A DNA stretch of 64,000 nt from Tatumella ptyseos (lineage in GTDB: Bacteria > Pseudomonadota > Gammaproteobacteria > Enterobacterales > Enterobacteriaceae), in contig NZ_CP130649.1 of the NCBI RefSeq assembly GCF_030552895.1, forward strand, positions 186,001 through 250,000. The letters run 5' to 3'. The translations under genes and the position numbers were made by a program. How positions within the stretch are numbered: the stretch's first letter is position 1; every line of letters starts with the position of its first letter. The notes beneath the pieces are model-generated. The model was not told the origin of the DNA. It searched no databases and saw only the letters and a list, made by a program, of their open reading frames with translations. Below, piece by piece: positions 17,456 through 28,469 of this stretch.

Positions 17456-19432
17456 TTGCGCGTGCACCGCTCACTAACAATCAAACAAATGGCGACAGTT
17501 TCTTCTGTGGTTGTGGTGGTTGTCTGTATATTTATTATCATTCAGCTATTTCATTTCGTTGGCCAGCGTCGTATTGAATATGCACAACAAATGGAAAATA
17601 TTGCACATACCATTCGCCAACCTTTGTCGGATGCGGTCTTACGTGGAAATATCGAGGATGCCCAGCGTTTATTGAATTCACTTAAACCGGCCGGGGTGTT
17701 GGGTAAAGCAGAAATTACGCTGCCAGATGGTTTTCAAGCGTTACAAGTCGATTTTACGGATTACGATAGCGTACCGGTCGTCATCGCACGGTTATTTAAT
17801 TTACCCGTTATTATATCCTTACCACTCTACTCGCCAGAACATACCAGTATACCTAAGCCTTTAGCCTATTTAGTGCTGGAAGCTGACTCAACCCGCGTTT
17901 ATCAATTTATACGCTCTACGATAGGAACGATGGTTGTCACCTATCTATTGTTGGCATTAGTGCTCTCCATAGCAATCAGTTGGTTTATTAATCGTTTAGT
18001 GGTCTATCCGCTACGCCATGTTGCACGTTCTTTGCAGAGTCTGCCTTATTGCGGGGTAGATGTGGAAGTGCCCCTTCCAGCAGGGCATCGAGGAGACGAA
18101 ATTGGTGTGTTAGTCCGGGGTATTAATCACCGGCAGCGAATGAGCGGAACTATTTATGAGCAACTTGAACAAGCGAAAACACATGATGCATTAACCCAGT
18201 TACCCACTCAGGCGCTGCTGCTGGGGTTGATGCAACAACATATGGTTTCCCAATCGAGCCACGTAGCGTTAATGGCTGTCAAAGTTGCCCCGCTAGATGG
18301 TCTTCTTAACTCCGAAAATCAGCGTGAAGTAAAGCGACTTTTCGCAAAGAAAATCAGCGAACTGGTCAATGAGGATATTGTGGTCGGGCAACTCGCGGAT
18401 AATCAATTCATTCTCTTTTTCAAGTATGCGCCTGCACCCTTAGCATTGATGGGATATGCGGAGGCTTATATTGCAGCCTTAGTCGAGCCTTTTCATATCG
18501 ATAACCTCTATTTACAAGCACAAGTACATATCGGCATTGCCTACTCATCCCCAGATAAGATGAGTGCTGAATCCCTTCTGGAATCTGGGTTAGCAGCGAT
18601 GCAAAGTGCGGTAGCGAAAGGTTCGAATCAAGCACTCTTTTTCGATCAAGAAATGACTGAGATATCCCATCGACGTTTGGTTCAAATTAAAGAAATCCTA
18701 AAAGGGATCCAGCAGAAACAATACGCCCTGTTTCTCCAACCGCAAATTGATATGAAGACAGGTAAAATAAGCGGTGCTGAAGCGTTACTACGGGTTTGTC
18801 GCGATGATGGTCGTTATTCGCTACCCGAGAATTTTATTACCACAGCCGAAGAGATAGGGGTGATGCCGGAGATCGGGCGCTGGGTTTTCGAAGAAGCTTG
18901 TCGCATGTTGGCGAGTTGGCAAGAGAAAGGGATTAATCTTCCGCTGAGTGTCAACCTGTCTGCTGCACAGTTACGCGATAGCTCAACGGTTGAGTTTTTA
19001 AAGCAGTTGCTGACCGATTACCATATCCGACCAGGTACTTTGGTGCTGGAACTCACCGAAACGGCACAAATTACCAACACTGCCTGGGTAATGAAGGTAC
19101 TTCGTCCTATTGAGCAAGCGGGCGTCTCGATGGTGCTCGATGACTTTGGGATGGGGTACTCAAATCTTCATTATCTGCATCAGTTCCGTTCCTTACCGGT
19201 ACGCAGAATTAAGCTTGATCGCAGTTTTGTCTCAGAACTTCCGGTTGACGATAAAATGGTGCGGGTTATTGCGGCAATATCGAACATTATCAATGTTGAC
19301 GTGGTTGCTGAAGGTGTGGAAACGGAAGTTCAGCGGGATTGGTTGCTTGAGCGAGGCATTCGTATTGCCCAAGGATATCTTTATTCACCGGCAATTCCTG
19401 AGGATGAGTTTATTGAGCGTTGGCTATCTTGA
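17456..19432 (+). CDS. hmsP: HmsP/PdeK-like c-di-GMP phosphodiesterase (HAMP, degenerate GGDEF, EAL)
   Basis: Inner-membrane regulator that is predicted to hydrolyse the second messenger c-di-GMP. 658 residues. Membrane segment at about 14-36, periplasmic loop, second segment at about 152-178, a HAMP-like stretch, a degenerate GGDEF domain (GQLADNQF near 310 in place of GGDEF, so no cyclase activity expected) and an EAL domain with EALLR (about 441), NLSAAQL, ELTE, DDFGMGYSN, KLDRSF and EGVE, i.e. an apparently complete catalytic set. The start is TTG 17456 with AAGGA upstream; the reading RVHRSLTIKQM matches Yersinia HmsP near its N terminus. In E. coli the equivalent gene (yhjK/pdeK) adjoins the bcs cellulose operon, which is missing here. 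Confidence 0.9.
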   Translation: MRVHRSLTIKQMATVSSVVVVVVCIFIIIQLFHFVGQRRIEYAQQMENIAHTIRQPLSDAVLRGNIEDAQRLLNSLKPAGVLGKAEITLPDGFQALQVDFTDYDSVPVVIARLFNLPVIISLPLYSPEHTSIPKPLAYLVLEADSTRVYQFIRSTIGTMVVTYLLLALVLSIAISWFINRLVVYPLRHVARSLQSLPYCGVDVEVPLPAGHRGDEIGVLVRGINHRQRMSGTIYEQLEQAKTHDALTQLPTQALLLGLMQQHMVSQSSHVALMAVKVAPLDGLLNSENQREVKRLFAKKISELVNEDIVVGQLADNQFILFFKYAPAPLALMGYAEAYIAALVEPFHIDNLYLQAQVHIGIAYSSPDKMSAESLLESGLAAMQSAVAKGSNQALFFDQEMTEISHRRLVQIKEILKGIQQKQYALFLQPQIDMKTGKISGAEALLRVCRDDGRYSLPENFITTAEEIGVMPEIGRWVFEEACRMLASWQEKGINLPLSVNLSAAQLRDSSTVEFLKQLLTDYHIRPGTLVLELTETAQITNTAWVMKVLRPIEQAGVSMVLDDFGMGYSNLHYLHQFRSLPVRRIKLDRSFVSELPVDDKMVRVIAAISNIINVDVVAEGVETEVQRDWLLERGIRIAQGYLYSPAIPEDEFIERWLS

Positions 19433-19645
19433 TAGGTGGTTTTTCGTTTTAGACGTTTTTTTATCCGCTTACCCAGTTTTTTCGTTAAAAGATGTTTATA
19501 GCGGTGCCTGAGACTTGCCCTGAGAGCTGAGATTAGGATAATGGCAAAAGAACCACATTATTCTCTATTCGCCATCGAATATTTGGCGACTATTGTGGTC
19601 TTAAGATTAACTTTTCCTAATTTACTACTACTCTCAGAGGTCCTC

Positions 19646-21118
19646 ATGCCGGGCATTAAATCACTGCTTTGGGTTAGCGGAGTGCTTTTATCAGCATTCA
19701 GCCTAACGGTCAAAGCAGAATCTTTACATCCTGATCCGGCTTGGCAACAAGGTCAGTTGAGTAATGGTTTTGGTTGGCAAGTACTGACTACCCCTCAGCG
19801 TCCTTCCGATCGTGTTGAATTACGACTTGTTATTAAGACAGGTTCGTTAAATGAAGGCCCGAATCAGAAAGGTTTTAGCCACCTTATCGCCCGCTTAGCG
19901 ATGGTACATAATCTTGCCTTAACCCCTGAGCAGCAACGGACGCTTTGGCATGCTGATATGTCAAAGTCTGGTGCCTTACCGCCGGTCATTACGTCTTATG
20001 ACTACACTCAATATAATCTTAGCTTACCCGTTAATCGCCCAGACCTGATCAAGTCAGCCTTAGAGTGGCTAGCGGCTACGGCTGGCACTATGCAAGTTAC
20101 GCCGACAACGGTTGCGACAGCATTAGCCGCAACTGACCCCACTGCAACCTGGCCAGATAATACTCAAGATCAACTGTGGCGTTATCGTTTACAGAATTCG
20201 GCTCTCTTGACCCACGATCCCAGTGAGCAACCTAGTGCCATCACTAATTCACAGCCTCTCGCACAGTACTATCACCAATGGTATACCCCAGATGCTATGA
20301 CTTTATATGTTGTGGGTAACCTAGAGAACCGCGCGATTGTTGAGCAGATCACTAAAACCTTTAGTGCATTAAAAGGGAAGCGTAAATTACCGACACCCGT
20401 ACCGGTACTTTCCCCGTTATCAACCCAACCGACGAGTATGGTTGATAATTCTTTACATACTCCACGGCTGGTAATGAATTGGGATACGATGTGGCTACCG
20501 ATTCAGGATTCGCAAAGTCTAGAGCACTACTGGCTTTCAGATTTAACCAGAGAAGCGCTGTATTGGCATCTGCAATCAGTAACCGAATCAAAGCAAACTG
20601 CGCTGGAGCCAGTTGACCTACAATGCCAAGTGCTATTTTCCCGTGCGCAATGTGGTTTGAAAATCGATGCGGAAGGTGAAGCATTAACCAAACAGTTGGC
20701 GGTAGTGGGTAATGAGATTGTTCGATTACGAGATCAAGGATTAACGCAAAGTGAATTTGATCAATTACTGACGAAACAAACAACTGAGCTAAGTGGTTTA
20801 TTTGCCACCTATGCGCGTACTCCTACCGATATGTTAATGATGCAACGATTACGTTCTCAGCAAAATGGCATGGTTGATATAGCGCCTGAACAATATCAAA
20901 AGCTTCGCCAAGAGTTTTTAGCAAATCTGACGCTTGACGCGGTAAACCATGAATTGCGCCAGCAGCTTTCTCAACCTGCAAGCTTTGTTTTACTGCATCC
21001 GGAAAACACTTCAGGCCCGAGCGTTGAGCAGTTACAAGCGCAATATAATGATTTGGTTACCGAAGGTGAAGAGGGCGCAAGCGAGACTGCTGATGCAGCC
21101 TCTTCAGAGGGCCATTAA
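19646..21118 (+). CDS. yhjJ: YhjJ, secreted M16-family peptidase-like protein
   Basis: 490 residues versus 498 in E. coli YhjJ. It has a signal peptide ([20 protein letters not shown], cleavage near VKAES), so it is periplasmic. Two M16-like domains follow; [10 protein letters not shown] and [16 protein letters not shown] match the orthologue. The region where active M16 enzymes carry the zinc motif HxxEH reads FSHLIARLA (about residue 76), so the zinc and catalytic residues are absent and it is probably not a protease, as also in E. coli. I chose the ATG at 19646 because an AGAGG ribosome binding site precedes it and it begins the signal peptide; an in-frame ATG lies 35 codons upstream. It overlaps the ppiC stop tail to tail by 4 bases. 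Confidence 0.92.
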   Translation: MPGIKSLLWVSGVLLSAFSLTVKAESLHPDPAWQQGQLSNGFGWQVLTTPQRPSDRVELRLVIKTGSLNEGPNQKGFSHLIARLAMVHNLALTPEQQRTLWHADMSKSGALPPVITSYDYTQYNLSLPVNRPDLIKSALEWLAATAGTMQVTPTTVATALAATDPTATWPDNTQDQLWRYRLQNSALLTHDPSEQPSAITNSQPLAQYYHQWYTPDAMTLYVVGNLENRAIVEQITKTFSALKGKRKLPTPVPVLSPLSTQPTSMVDNSLHTPRLVMNWDTMWLPIQDSQSLEHYWLSDLTREALYWHLQSVTESKQTALEPVDLQCQVLFSRAQCGLKIDAEGEALTKQLAVVGNEIVRLRDQGLTQSEFDQLLTKQTTELSGLFATYARTPTDMLMMQRLRSQQNGMVDIAPEQYQKLRQEFLANLTLDAVNHELRQQLSQPASFVLLHPENTSGPSVEQLQAQYNDLVTEGEEGASETADAASSEGH

Positions 21119-21396
21119 TTGCGCCATAATACCTTAATGATGTGATACCCAAAGGCAGTCTTTACGGGTCCGTAAGGCGTTAACAGCGGACAGCTAAAGG
21201 CTGCCTTATCAAAGGCTGGTACCATCTGCCCGCGTCTAAACTCGCCAAGATCGCCGCCCTGTTTGCCTGAAGGGCAGGTAGAGTATTTCTTTGCCAAGGT
21301 TTGAAAATGAGCGCCTTGTTGTAAGTCCGCTAATAACTTTTCGGCTTGAGCTTTCTGTTTAACTAAGATGTGCAAGGCCGCTGCTGTTTTCGCCAT
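21115..21396 (-). CDS. ppiC: Peptidyl-prolyl cis-trans isomerase C (parvulin)
   Basis: Small single-domain cytoplasmic parvulin that speeds prolyl bond isomerisation during folding. 93 residues, as in E. coli Ppi[14 protein letters not shown] at the start, then [27 protein letters not shown], the parvulin core with the GGDLG and F-RGQM motifs, and a closing [11 protein letters not shown]. An in-frame upstream start 20 codons earlier is not supported by homology. The gene is divergent from rep, as in E. coli, but its 3' neighbour is yhjJ rather than ilvC. Confidence 0.97.
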   Translation of the reverse strand: MAKTAAALHILVKQKAQAEKLLADLQQGAHFQTLAKKYSTCPSGKQGGDLGEFRRGQMVPAFDKAAFSCPLLTPYGPVKTAFGYHIIKVLWRN

Positions 21397-21477
21397 AACA
21401 TTTTTTCCTAAGCGTCGTGAGTGTATACTTGCTGCCTTATATATCACTTTCTTCACAGTTCACTGAGCGATTTTTTT

Positions 21478-23499
21478 ATGCGTCTTAATCCTAGCCAGCA
21501 GCACGCGGTAGAAGCGGTCACCGGCCCTTGTTTAGTTCTAGCCGGTGCAGGCTCCGGTAAAACACGCGTGATCACTAATAAAATTGCTTGGTTGATTAGA
21601 CAAAGTGGTTACCAAGCGCGGCATATTGCGGCAGTGACTTTTACCAATAAAGCCGCACGTGAGATGAAAGAGCGTGTTGCGCAGACCTTAGGCCGTAAAG
21701 AGGCGCGTGGGCTACAAATTTCGACCTTCCATACCTTGGGATTAGAGATAATTAAGCGTGAAGTCGCGGCATTAGGGATGAAGGCTAACTTTTCACTGTT
21801 TGATGATCAGGACCAGCTCGCCTTATTGAAAGAGCTGACTCAGCCTTGGTTACAGGAAGACAAAGACCTGTTACAACAATTAACCTCGACCATCTCAAAT
21901 TGGAAAAATGACCTGATAGGTCCAGAGCAAGCGATGGGATTAGCAAGATCCGAGCGTGACCAAATCTTCGCTAAATGTTATCAGTTGTATGAGCAACATC
22001 TACGTGCCTGTAACGTACTGGATTTTGATGACCTTATTTTAAAACCTACACTTCTGCTGCGAGATAACGCTGAAGTCCGTGAACGCTGGCAGCAGCGCAT
22101 ACGTTATTTGCTCGTCGATGAATATCAAGATACGAATACCAGCCAATATCAATTGGTAAAATTATTAGTCGGTGCGAGAGCGCGCTTCACCGTGGTCGGT
22201 GATGACGACCAATCTATCTATTCTTGGCGGGGAGCGAGACCGCAAAACCTCGTTTTACTTAAAGAAGACTTCCCGCAATTAGAAGTGATTAAACTTGAGC
22301 AAAATTATCGTTCGTCGCAACGCATTTTACGTGCCGCAAACATACTGATTGCTAACAATCCTCACGTCTTCGAAAAACGGCTTTTCTCTCAGTTAGGAGA
22401 GGGTGATAGTTTAAAAGTGATCCACACTAATAATGAGGATCACGAAGCCGAGCGTGTTGCTGGAGAATTAATCGCGCATCATTTTATCAATAAGACGGCT
22501 TACCGAGACTATGCGATCTTATATCGTGGCAACCATCAATCGCGTGTTTTCGAAAAGCTATTGATGCAGAACCGTATTCCTTATCGGATTTCGGGGGGTA
22601 ACTCCTTTTTCTCGCGACCAGAAATCAAAGATATCCTATCTTACTTACGGCTCATGACTAACGTCGATGACGATAGTGCCTTCTTACGTATTGTAAATAC
22701 GCCACGCCGTGAAATTGGCTCAGCGACGTTACAGAAATTAGGCGAATGGGCGAATCTACGTAATAAGAGTTTGTTCCGAGCCAGTTTTGATCTCGGGTTA
22801 GCGGAGACGCTTTCTGGACGAGGGCTGAAAAGCCTACAAGGCTTCACCGAATGGTTTGCCTCGCTGATTACCCTAAGCGAGCGTGAACCCATCGATGCGG
22901 TCCGGGATTTAATTCGGGGTATCGATTACGAGAGTTGGTTATACGAAAGCTCAGCCAGCACCAAAGCGGCTGAAATGCGAATGAAGAACGTGAATACTCT
23001 CTTTCAGTGGATGACGGAGATGCTTTCAGGTTCTGAATTAGACGAACCTATGACGTTGACCCAAGTTGTTACGCGTTTCACGCTACGTGACATGATGGAA
23101 CGAGGCGAAAGTGAGGAAGAGCTTGACCAAGTTCAGTTAATGACATTGCATGCCTCTAAAGGCTTAGAGTTCCCTTATGTCTATTTGGTAGGGATGGAAG
23201 AAGGATTACTACCACACCAAAGTAGTATTGATGAGAATAATATCGAAGAAGAGCGCCGGTTAGCTTATGTGGGGATCACCCGTGCTCAGAAAGAGCTCAC
23301 CTTTACCCTCTGCCGCGAACGTCGGCAGTATGGTGAGATTAATCGCCCTGAACCGAGCCGTTTTTTATTGGAACTGCCCCAAGATGATTTGCAGTATGAG
23401 GAGCAGAAAAAAGTGATGACTAGCGAGCAAAGGATGGTGAACAGTCAAAGCCGCGTCGCAGGGCTCAGAGATATGCTAAATCGGTCCAAATCGTCTTAG
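21478..23499 (+). CDS. rep: ATP-dependent DNA helicase Rep (superfamily 1)
   Basis: 3'-5' helicase that works at replication forks, clearing proteins ahead of DnaB and helping restart. 673 residues, the same as E. coli Rep. Motifs: Q-motif LNPSQQHAV, Walker [11 protein letters not shown] (about 22-31), Ia [65 protein letters not shown]. The start is the ATG at 21478; the longer reading from a GTG adds 19 unrelated residues. Its stop overlaps the stop of convergent gppA by 4 bases. This is the chromosomal helicase, not a plasmid replication protein. Confidence 0.99.
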   Translation: MRLNPSQQHAVEAVTGPCLVLAGAGSGKTRVITNKIAWLIRQSGYQARHIAAVTFTNKAAREMKERVAQTLGRKEARGLQISTFHTLGLEIIKREVAALGMKANFSLFDDQDQLALLKELTQPWLQEDKDLLQQLTSTISNWKNDLIGPEQAMGLARSERDQIFAKCYQLYEQHLRACNVLDFDDLILKPTLLLRDNAEVRERWQQRIRYLLVDEYQDTNTSQYQLVKLLVGARARFTVVGDDDQSIYSWRGARPQNLVLLKEDFPQLEVIKLEQNYRSSQRILRAANILIANNPHVFEKRLFSQLGEGDSLKVIHTNNEDHEAERVAGELIAHHFINKTAYRDYAILYRGNHQSRVFEKLLMQNRIPYRISGGNSFFSRPEIKDILSYLRLMTNVDDDSAFLRIVNTPRREIGSATLQKLGEWANLRNKSLFRASFDLGLAETLSGRGLKSLQGFTEWFASLITLSEREPIDAVRDLIRGIDYESWLYESSASTKAAEMRMKNVNTLFQWMTEMLSGSELDEPMTLTQVVTRFTLRDMMERGESEEELDQVQLMTLHASKGLEFPYVYLVGMEEGLLPHQSSIDENNIEEERRLAYVGITRAQKELTFTLCRERRQYGEINRPEPSRFLLELPQDDLQYEEQKKVMTSEQRMVNSQSRVAGLRDMLNRSKSS

Positions 23500-24983
23500 T
23501 GAGTCAGAATAAATTCCCAGTGGACATAACTTTGTAAATGTTCTTCCTGCTCAAGCAACTCTAAACGATAAGGATGATGGCTAGCCCAGTGCTTATCAAT
23601 CTGTAACGCTAAGCGCTCTCCTATCGCGGATAGGCGGAAGCAGGCAGCTTCACTTGGCGACCGCGTGCTACAAAGAATAACGGCCACACGCAGTAGCCTG
23701 CAGAGTTGTTCGGCTTGTTTTAAAGGAAGTGCGCTCTGTTGGCTTAAGCTCGGCAGATCGATATTACCTTTCTGGTTTAATACAATCGCGGCGACCAACT
23801 GTTTTTGTGCTGGGGTGAATCCTGGCAATTCAAGTTGTCTAATCAGATAGGCGCTATTTTCAGCACCATGGCGATAATTAATCGCAAGCCCTAATTCATG
23901 TAAGGCTGCTGCGCTAAGTAACAATTGTTGGCAATAATCACTCAAGGCCCAACTTTCATGGACTTGTTTGACGAGTAGCGAGCAGACTGCTTTGACCCGT
24001 TCAGCTTGCTCAAGATCGACAGCAAAACGTTGTTGAGTTGATTCCAATGTCCGTTTACGAATATCCTTATCCACTGGAAGAGTGATCATGCCGTAGATAA
24101 GCCCTTCGCGTAATGCTCCCCCCGCTAGGCTCATGCGTGTGATGGAGAGTTCGTGGAAAATAGCGAGTAAAATCGATAATCCGCTAGGAAAAACGAGCGC
24201 ACGTTCAAGGGTTAACCCTTGAATTTCTAACTCTTCGAGTTTGCCGCATTGGATGGCACGCTGCTTGAGTTGTTCGAGTTTAGCGAGCGTGATTTGCTCA
24301 TCCATCCCCTGGGCAACCATAATCTCTTGTAAGGCTTGTACCGTGCCGGAAGCTCCTACGCAAATCTGCCAGCCTTTTGCCAGTAGAGTCTGTTTTACTT
24401 TACTGATTTCAGCCCGTGCGGCAGCTTCTGCTCGATCAAAGTTTTCCCGTGTAAGATAGCGATCGGTAAAATAACGTTCTAACCAGGTCACGCAGCCCAT
24501 GGATAAGCTGAACAGTGCGGTCGCCTCGGTACCTAAACCGGTGACTAGCTCTGTGCTACCTCCACCAATATCCACAACCAAACGTTGATCTGAACCACTG
24601 GTGGTTTGTGCAACACCTTGATAAATCAGTTTGGCCTCTTCTTCACCCGAAATCACGTCGATAGGGAGCCCTAACACTTCGTGAGCTCGGTTCAGAAAAG
24701 TCTCGGCATTGGTGGCAATACGCAGTGTCGCGGTTGCCACCGCACGAATTTGCGTTAAGGGAATATGCTCCAGTTGCTCAGCGAAAAGTGCTAAGCAGTT
24801 GAGGCCTCGTTGCATTGCCTCTTCAGAGAGCTGATTATCCGCATTTAACCCTGCTGCTAACCGAACCTTACGTTTTATCCGAGCTACTGTCTGTAACGAC
24901 CCTGAAATCTCGCGCACCACCAACAGATGGAAACTGTTTGAACCCAAATCAATGGCAGCATGGAGTGATGATGCGCTTCGCAT
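23496..24983 (-). CDS. gppA: Guanosine-5'-triphosphate,3'-diphosphate pyrophosphatase GppA
   Basis: Converts pppGpp to ppGpp in the stringent response and has exopolyphosphatase activity. 495 residues versus 494 in E. coli. Actin-like ATPase-fold motifs: [15 protein letters not shown] (about 10-24), the phosphate loop [11 protein letters not shown] (about 140) and [13 protein letters not shown]-terminal HD-like helical domain carries [11 protein letters not shown]. It starts 5 bases after the rhlB stop, so rhlB-gppA is an operon as in E. coli. Confidence 0.97.
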   Translation of the reverse strand: MRSASSLHAAIDLGSNSFHLLVVREISGSLQTVARIKRKVRLAAGLNADNQLSEEAMQRGLNCLALFAEQLEHIPLTQIRAVATATLRIATNAETFLNRAHEVLGLPIDVISGEEEAKLIYQGVAQTTSGSDQRLVVDIGGGSTELVTGLGTEATALFSLSMGCVTWLERYFTDRYLTRENFDRAEAAARAEISKVKQTLLAKGWQICVGASGTVQALQEIMVAQGMDEQITLAKLEQLKQRAIQCGKLEELEIQGLTLERALVFPSGLSILLAIFHELSITRMSLAGGALREGLIYGMITLPVDKDIRKRTLESTQQRFAVDLEQAERVKAVCSLLVKQVHESWALSDYCQQLLLSAAALHELGLAINYRHGAENSAYLIRQLELPGFTPAQKQLVAAIVLNQKGNIDLPSLSQQSALPLKQAEQLCRLLRVAVILCSTRSPSEAACFRLSAIGERLALQIDKHWASHHPYRLELLEQEEHLQSYVHWEFILTH

Positions 24984-24988
24984 GGTGA

Positions 24989-26284
24989 TTAACCTGTACG
25001 TTTGTTACGGTTATTGTTACGTGGCTGATTACCACGACGATTATTATTATTTCCACGACGCTGGTTATTTTGCGAACGTGGACGTGGGAAACGTTTTGGC
25101 GCCGGTAAGTCGGTGAGTAATGCATCACTATTATATTTGCTTACAGGGATACTGTGGTCGATGTACTCTTCGATACCCGGCAGATTAAGTGAGTACTCTT
25201 CACACGCTAAGCTGATAGAGTGTCCACTTGCCCCCGCACGCCCAGTACGGCCAATACGATGCACATAATCTTCACGGTCATCCGGTAAGTCGTAGTTAAA
25301 GACGTGGGTTACTTCTGGAATATGTAAACCCCGTGCGGCAACATCGGTCGCCACCAGAATATCGATATTTCCCTGAGTAAAGTCTTCTAAAATACGCAGA
25401 CGTTTCTTCTGTGGAACATCGCCAGTGAGTAATCCAACGCGGTGACCATCAGCGACCAAATGACCCCAAATATCTTCGCAGCGATATTTAGTGTTAGCAA
25501 AGATTACCGTACGATCAGGCCACTCTTCTTCAATCAGAGTCTGTAATAGACGCATTTTTTCTTCGTTAGAAGGGTAGAACAGCTCTTCTTTTATGCGATG
25601 TCCTGTTTTTTGTTCCGGCTCAACTTCCACATATTCCGCATTATTCATATGTTCGAAGGCTAATTCGCGAACGCGGTAAGACAGTGTCGCAGAGAACAGC
25701 ATACTTAAGCGTTCAGTTGCGGGCGGCATTTTACGAATCAGCCAACGAATATCTTTGATAAAGCCTAGGTCAAACATCCGATCCGCTTCATCTAAGACTA
25801 GAACTTGTAACGCGCCGAGATCGACGTGGTTTTGCTTAACATAATCGATGATACGACCCGTGGTACCGATAAGGATATCTACGCCTTGGGCAAGTACTTT
25901 CAATTGTTTATCGTAGCCATCGCCACCATAAGCGAGACCGATTTTTAAGCCTGTTTCCTGCGCTAATGGCTCTGCGTCAGCGTGAATTTGTACCGCTAAT
26001 TCACGCGTAGGGGCCATGATCAAGGCGCGAGGTTGGTTGACTTGACGCCCTTCGGCAGCAGGTCGAGATAAGAGATAATGAAACGTTGACGTTAAGAACG
26101 CCATCGTTTTCCCAGTACCGGTTTGCGCCTGACCTGCGATGTCATGCCCAGCAAGAGCATAAGGCAATGTTAAGGCCTGAATAGGCGTACATTGCGTAAA
26201 GCCTTTGGTATCAAGGGCTTTAATCACCGTAGGGTGCAGGGCGAAGTCGGAAAACTTCTTTTCTGTTAAGTGTGTTTTGCTCAT
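24989..26284 (-). CDS. rhlB: ATP-dependent RNA helicase RhlB (DEAD box)
   Basis: DEAD-box helicase of the RNA degradosome, which unwinds structured RNA for PNPase and RNase E. 431 residues versus 421 in E. coli. Motifs: Q-motif [17 protein letters not shown], Ia [54 protein letters not shown]. The C-terminal tail (from about residue 395) is rich in Arg, Asn and Gly and is likely to be disordered and to bind RNA. Divergent from trxA, co-directional with gppA. Confidence 0.97.
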   Translation of the reverse strand: MSKTHLTEKKFSDFALHPTVIKALDTKGFTQCTPIQALTLPYALAGHDIAGQAQTGTGKTMAFLTSTFHYLLSRPAAEGRQVNQPRALIMAPTRELAVQIHADAEPLAQETGLKIGLAYGGDGYDKQLKVLAQGVDILIGTTGRIIDYVKQNHVDLGALQVLVLDEADRMFDLGFIKDIRWLIRKMPPATERLSMLFSATLSYRVRELAFEHMNNAEYVEVEPEQKTGHRIKEELFYPSNEEKMRLLQTLIEEEWPDRTVIFANTKYRCEDIWGHLVADGHRVGLLTGDVPQKKRLRILEDFTQGNIDILVATDVAARGLHIPEVTHVFNYDLPDDREDYVHRIGRTGRAGASGHSISLACEEYSLNLPGIEEYIDHSIPVSKYNSDALLTDLPAPKRFPRPRSQNNQRRGNNNNRRGNQPRNNNRNKRTG

Positions 26285-26400
26285 AGTGTGGTAGAATATC
26301 AGCTTATTGGCGCTTTACGAAAGCGTATAAGTTGAAATAAAGTTAACTATATTGATTTAACAGAAGCCGAATCACCAGGCATAAATTTGTGGAGCCAACT

Positions 26401-26733
26401 ATGAGCAGCGAAAAAATTGTTCACCTGACCGACAGTAGCTTTGATACTGATGTACTTAAAGCTGAAGGCGTTACTCTGGTCGATTTCTGGGCAGAGTGGT
26501 GTGGCCCTTGTAAAATGATTGCCCCGATCCTTGATGAAATCGCGGAAGAATACGAAGGCAAACTGACTATCGCCAAACTTAACATTGACGATAACCCAGA
26601 GACAGCACCGAAATATGGTATTCGTGGTATCCCTACTTTACTGCTTTTCAAAGCGGGTGAAGTCGTGGCGACGAAAGTTGGCGCACTCTCTAAAGGCCAA
26701 TTAAAAGAGTTTTTAAACGCTAATCTCGCTTAA
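26401..26733 (+). CDS. trxA: Thioredoxin 1
   Basis: Cytoplasmic dithiol reductant for ribonucleotide reductase, PAPS reductase and repair of oxidised proteins. 110 residues with the thioredoxin fold, active site [10 protein letters not shown] (cysteines about 34 and 37) and the cis-proline in [16 protein letters not shown] lies 6 nt before the chosen ATG; the upstream in-frame ATG lies inside that ribosome binding region and adds only MEPT. Upstream of rho, as in E. coli. No T-run terminator separates it from the rho leader. Confidence 0.99.
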   Translation: MSSEKIVHLTDSSFDTDVLKAEGVTLVDFWAEWCGPCKMIAPILDEIAEEYEGKLTIAKLNIDDNPETAPKYGIRGIPTLLLFKAGEVVATKVGALSKGQLKEFLNANLA

Positions 26734-27062
26734 TACTCTTCGAGATGCCAGTGATGGTTTATTTTTGCGCTATCACTGGACGTCTCTTGAGTGGCATGCT
26801 AAGTTATAACCACTGCATTACGATCTTACCTGTAGTCAGAATCTAGATTTCTCATCAAATTTGTTGTCCATCACCGATGAATTAACAGGTTTGGTAACAT
26901 CAGTGGAATCTCCACTTTAATTAATAAATTACGCAGCCTCATTTCTTCCTATGAATGATTAGGGCTGATACCTAAACGATATTATCTATAACAGGCGTGG
27001 GACGTTTCCGACCACTCATGACTAACATTCCAAGAAGTACCCCAAGTCAAGAACCCATCACT
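26734..27062 (+). promoter_or_regulatory. trxA-rho intergenic region / rho leader
   Basis: 329 bases without a convincing gene. It starts with a hairpin (CCAGTGAT at 26748-26755, ATCACTGG at 26772-26779) and then contains stretches rich in C and T on the sense strand (26821-26880, 26931-26955). In E. coli this region is a long leader where Rho represses its own gene by terminating transcription, and it encodes the leader peptide RhoL. I see no ORF resembling RhoL, only short unsupported ones. An in-frame ATG at 27018 would extend Rho by 15 residues. Confidence 0.6.
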
Positions 27063-28322
27063 ATGAATCTTACCGAATTAAAAAATACTCCAGTGTCTGA
27101 ATTAATTTCACTGGGTGAAAATATGGGGTTAGAAAACCTCGCGCGCATGCGCAAACAAGATATTATTTTCGCAATCTTGAAACAGCATGCGAAAAGTGGC
27201 GAAGACATCTTCGGTGATGGTGTGCTGGAGATACTGCAGGATGGATTTGGTTTCCTCCGCTCTGCAGACAGTTCCTACCTCGCCGGTCCCGATGATATCT
27301 ACGTTTCTCCAAGCCAAATTCGACGCTTCAACTTAAGAACAGGTGACACCATCGCCGGTAAAATCCGTCCACCAAAAGAAGGTGAGCGCTATTTTGCCCT
27401 GTTAAAAGTCAACGAAGTTAACTTCGACAAGCCTGAGAACGCCCGTAATAAAATCTTATTTGAAAACCTTACGCCACTGCATGCTAATAACCGTTTACGC
27501 ATGGAGCGGGGAAATGGTTCGACTGAAGACTTAACTGCACGTGTTTTAGACCTTGCTTCACCCATTGGGCGTGGGCAACGCGGACTAATCGTTGCACCGC
27601 CTAAAGCGGGTAAAACGATGCTGTTACAAAACATCGCGCAAAGTATTGCCTATAACCATCCTGACTGTGTCTTAATGGTGCTGCTCATCGATGAGCGTCC
27701 TGAAGAAGTCACCGAAATGCAACGTTTGGTTAAAGGTGAAGTGATCGCTTCGACCTTTGATGAACCAGCCTCTCGCCACGTTCAGGTTGCTGAAATGGTG
27801 ATTGAGAAAGCTAAACGTTTAGTCGAGCATAAAAAAGACGTCATCATCTTGCTTGATTCCATCACCCGTTTAGCACGTGCTTACAACACCGTTGTTCCGG
27901 CCTCAGGTAAAGTTCTGACAGGCGGGGTTGATGCCAATGCATTACACCGTCCTAAGCGCTTCTTTGGTGCTGCACGTAATGTCGAAGAAGGCGGTAGCTT
28001 AACCATTATCGCTACTGCCTTAGTCGATACAGGCTCGAAAATGGATGAAGTGATCTACGAAGAGTTCAAAGGTACCGGCAACATGGAATTGCATCTCTCA
28101 CGTAAAATCGCTGAGAAGCGCGTATTCCCTGCGATCGATTATAATCGTTCAGGTACACGTAAAGAAGAGTTACTGACCTCTTCTGAAGAACTGCAAAAAA
28201 TGTGGATCCTGCGTAAAATTATTCATCCAATGGGTGAAATTGATGCGATGGAATTCCTCATTAATAAGTTGGCGATGACCAAAACCAACGACGAATTCTT
28301 CGATATGATGAAACGTTCCTAA
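27063..28322 (+). CDS. rho: Transcription termination factor Rho
   Basis: Hexameric RNA-dependent ATPase that ends transcription at Rho-dependent terminators. 419 residues, the same as E. coli and nearly identical. N-terminal domain [19 protein letters not shown], primary RNA-binding cold-shock-like domain with GFGFLRS, Walker [13 protein letters not shown] (about 178-189), catalytic and R-loop regions [15 protein letters not shown] and the secondary-site Q-loop [14 protein letters not shown]. The ATG at 27063 gives the family start; extensions upstream are in frame but not conserved. Relevant to the corA leader in this window, which in Salmonella is a Rho-dependent attenuator. Confidence 0.99.
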   Translation: MNLTELKNTPVSELISLGENMGLENLARMRKQDIIFAILKQHAKSGEDIFGDGVLEILQDGFGFLRSADSSYLAGPDDIYVSPSQIRRFNLRTGDTIAGKIRPPKEGERYFALLKVNEVNFDKPENARNKILFENLTPLHANNRLRMERGNGSTEDLTARVLDLASPIGRGQRGLIVAPPKAGKTMLLQNIAQSIAYNHPDCVLMVLLIDERPEEVTEMQRLVKGEVIASTFDEPASRHVQVAEMVIEKAKRLVEHKKDVIILLDSITRLARAYNTVVPASGKVLTGGVDANALHRPKRFFGAARNVEEGGSLTIIATALVDTGSKMDEVIYEEFKGTGNMELHLSRKIAEKRVFPAIDYNRSGTRKEELLTSSEELQKMWILRKIIHPMGEIDAMEFLINKLAMTKTNDEFFDMMKRS

Positions 28323-28372
28323 TTCTGAGAAGCATAACCGCGCGTTAAGCTCAGAATTATTGTAAAGTTAAG

Positions 28373-28405
28373 AAACGTCACGTGTTTACGTGGCGTTTTT
28401 TTTTT
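28373..28405 (+). terminator. Intrinsic terminator of rho
   Basis: Stem AAACGTCACGT / ACGTGGCGTTT with one G-T pair and a 4-nt loop, followed by about ten T residues. It separates rho from the ECA operon. A further inverted repeat (AATTCTGAG at 28321-28329, CTCAGAATT at 28350-28358) begins at the rho stop. Confidence 0.9.
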
Positions 28406-28469
28406 AATGCATATAGCATTAACAATCTGAAATGGACTTACTCCGAGTGTTGCAATAGAGAGTTTGAAT

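Noticed and set aside
19110-19511. 133-codon ORF in another frame at the end of the phosphodiesterase gene
   Set aside because: Most of it overlaps the conserved EAL domain coding region in another frame; no ribosome binding site or family match.
20361-20783. 140-codon minus-strand ORF inside yhjJ
   Set aside because: Antisense to a conserved coding region, without recognisable similarity or a start signal.
21478-23499. rep as a plasmid replication initiator
   Set aside because: Full-length superfamily 1 helicase with all motifs, in its normal chromosomal place beside gppA-rhlB-trxA-rho.
26997-27062. N-terminal extension of Rho from a GTG at 26997 or ATG at 27018
   Set aside because: The extension is not part of the family; [15 protein letters not shown] at 27063 is the known start and gives the standard 419 residues.
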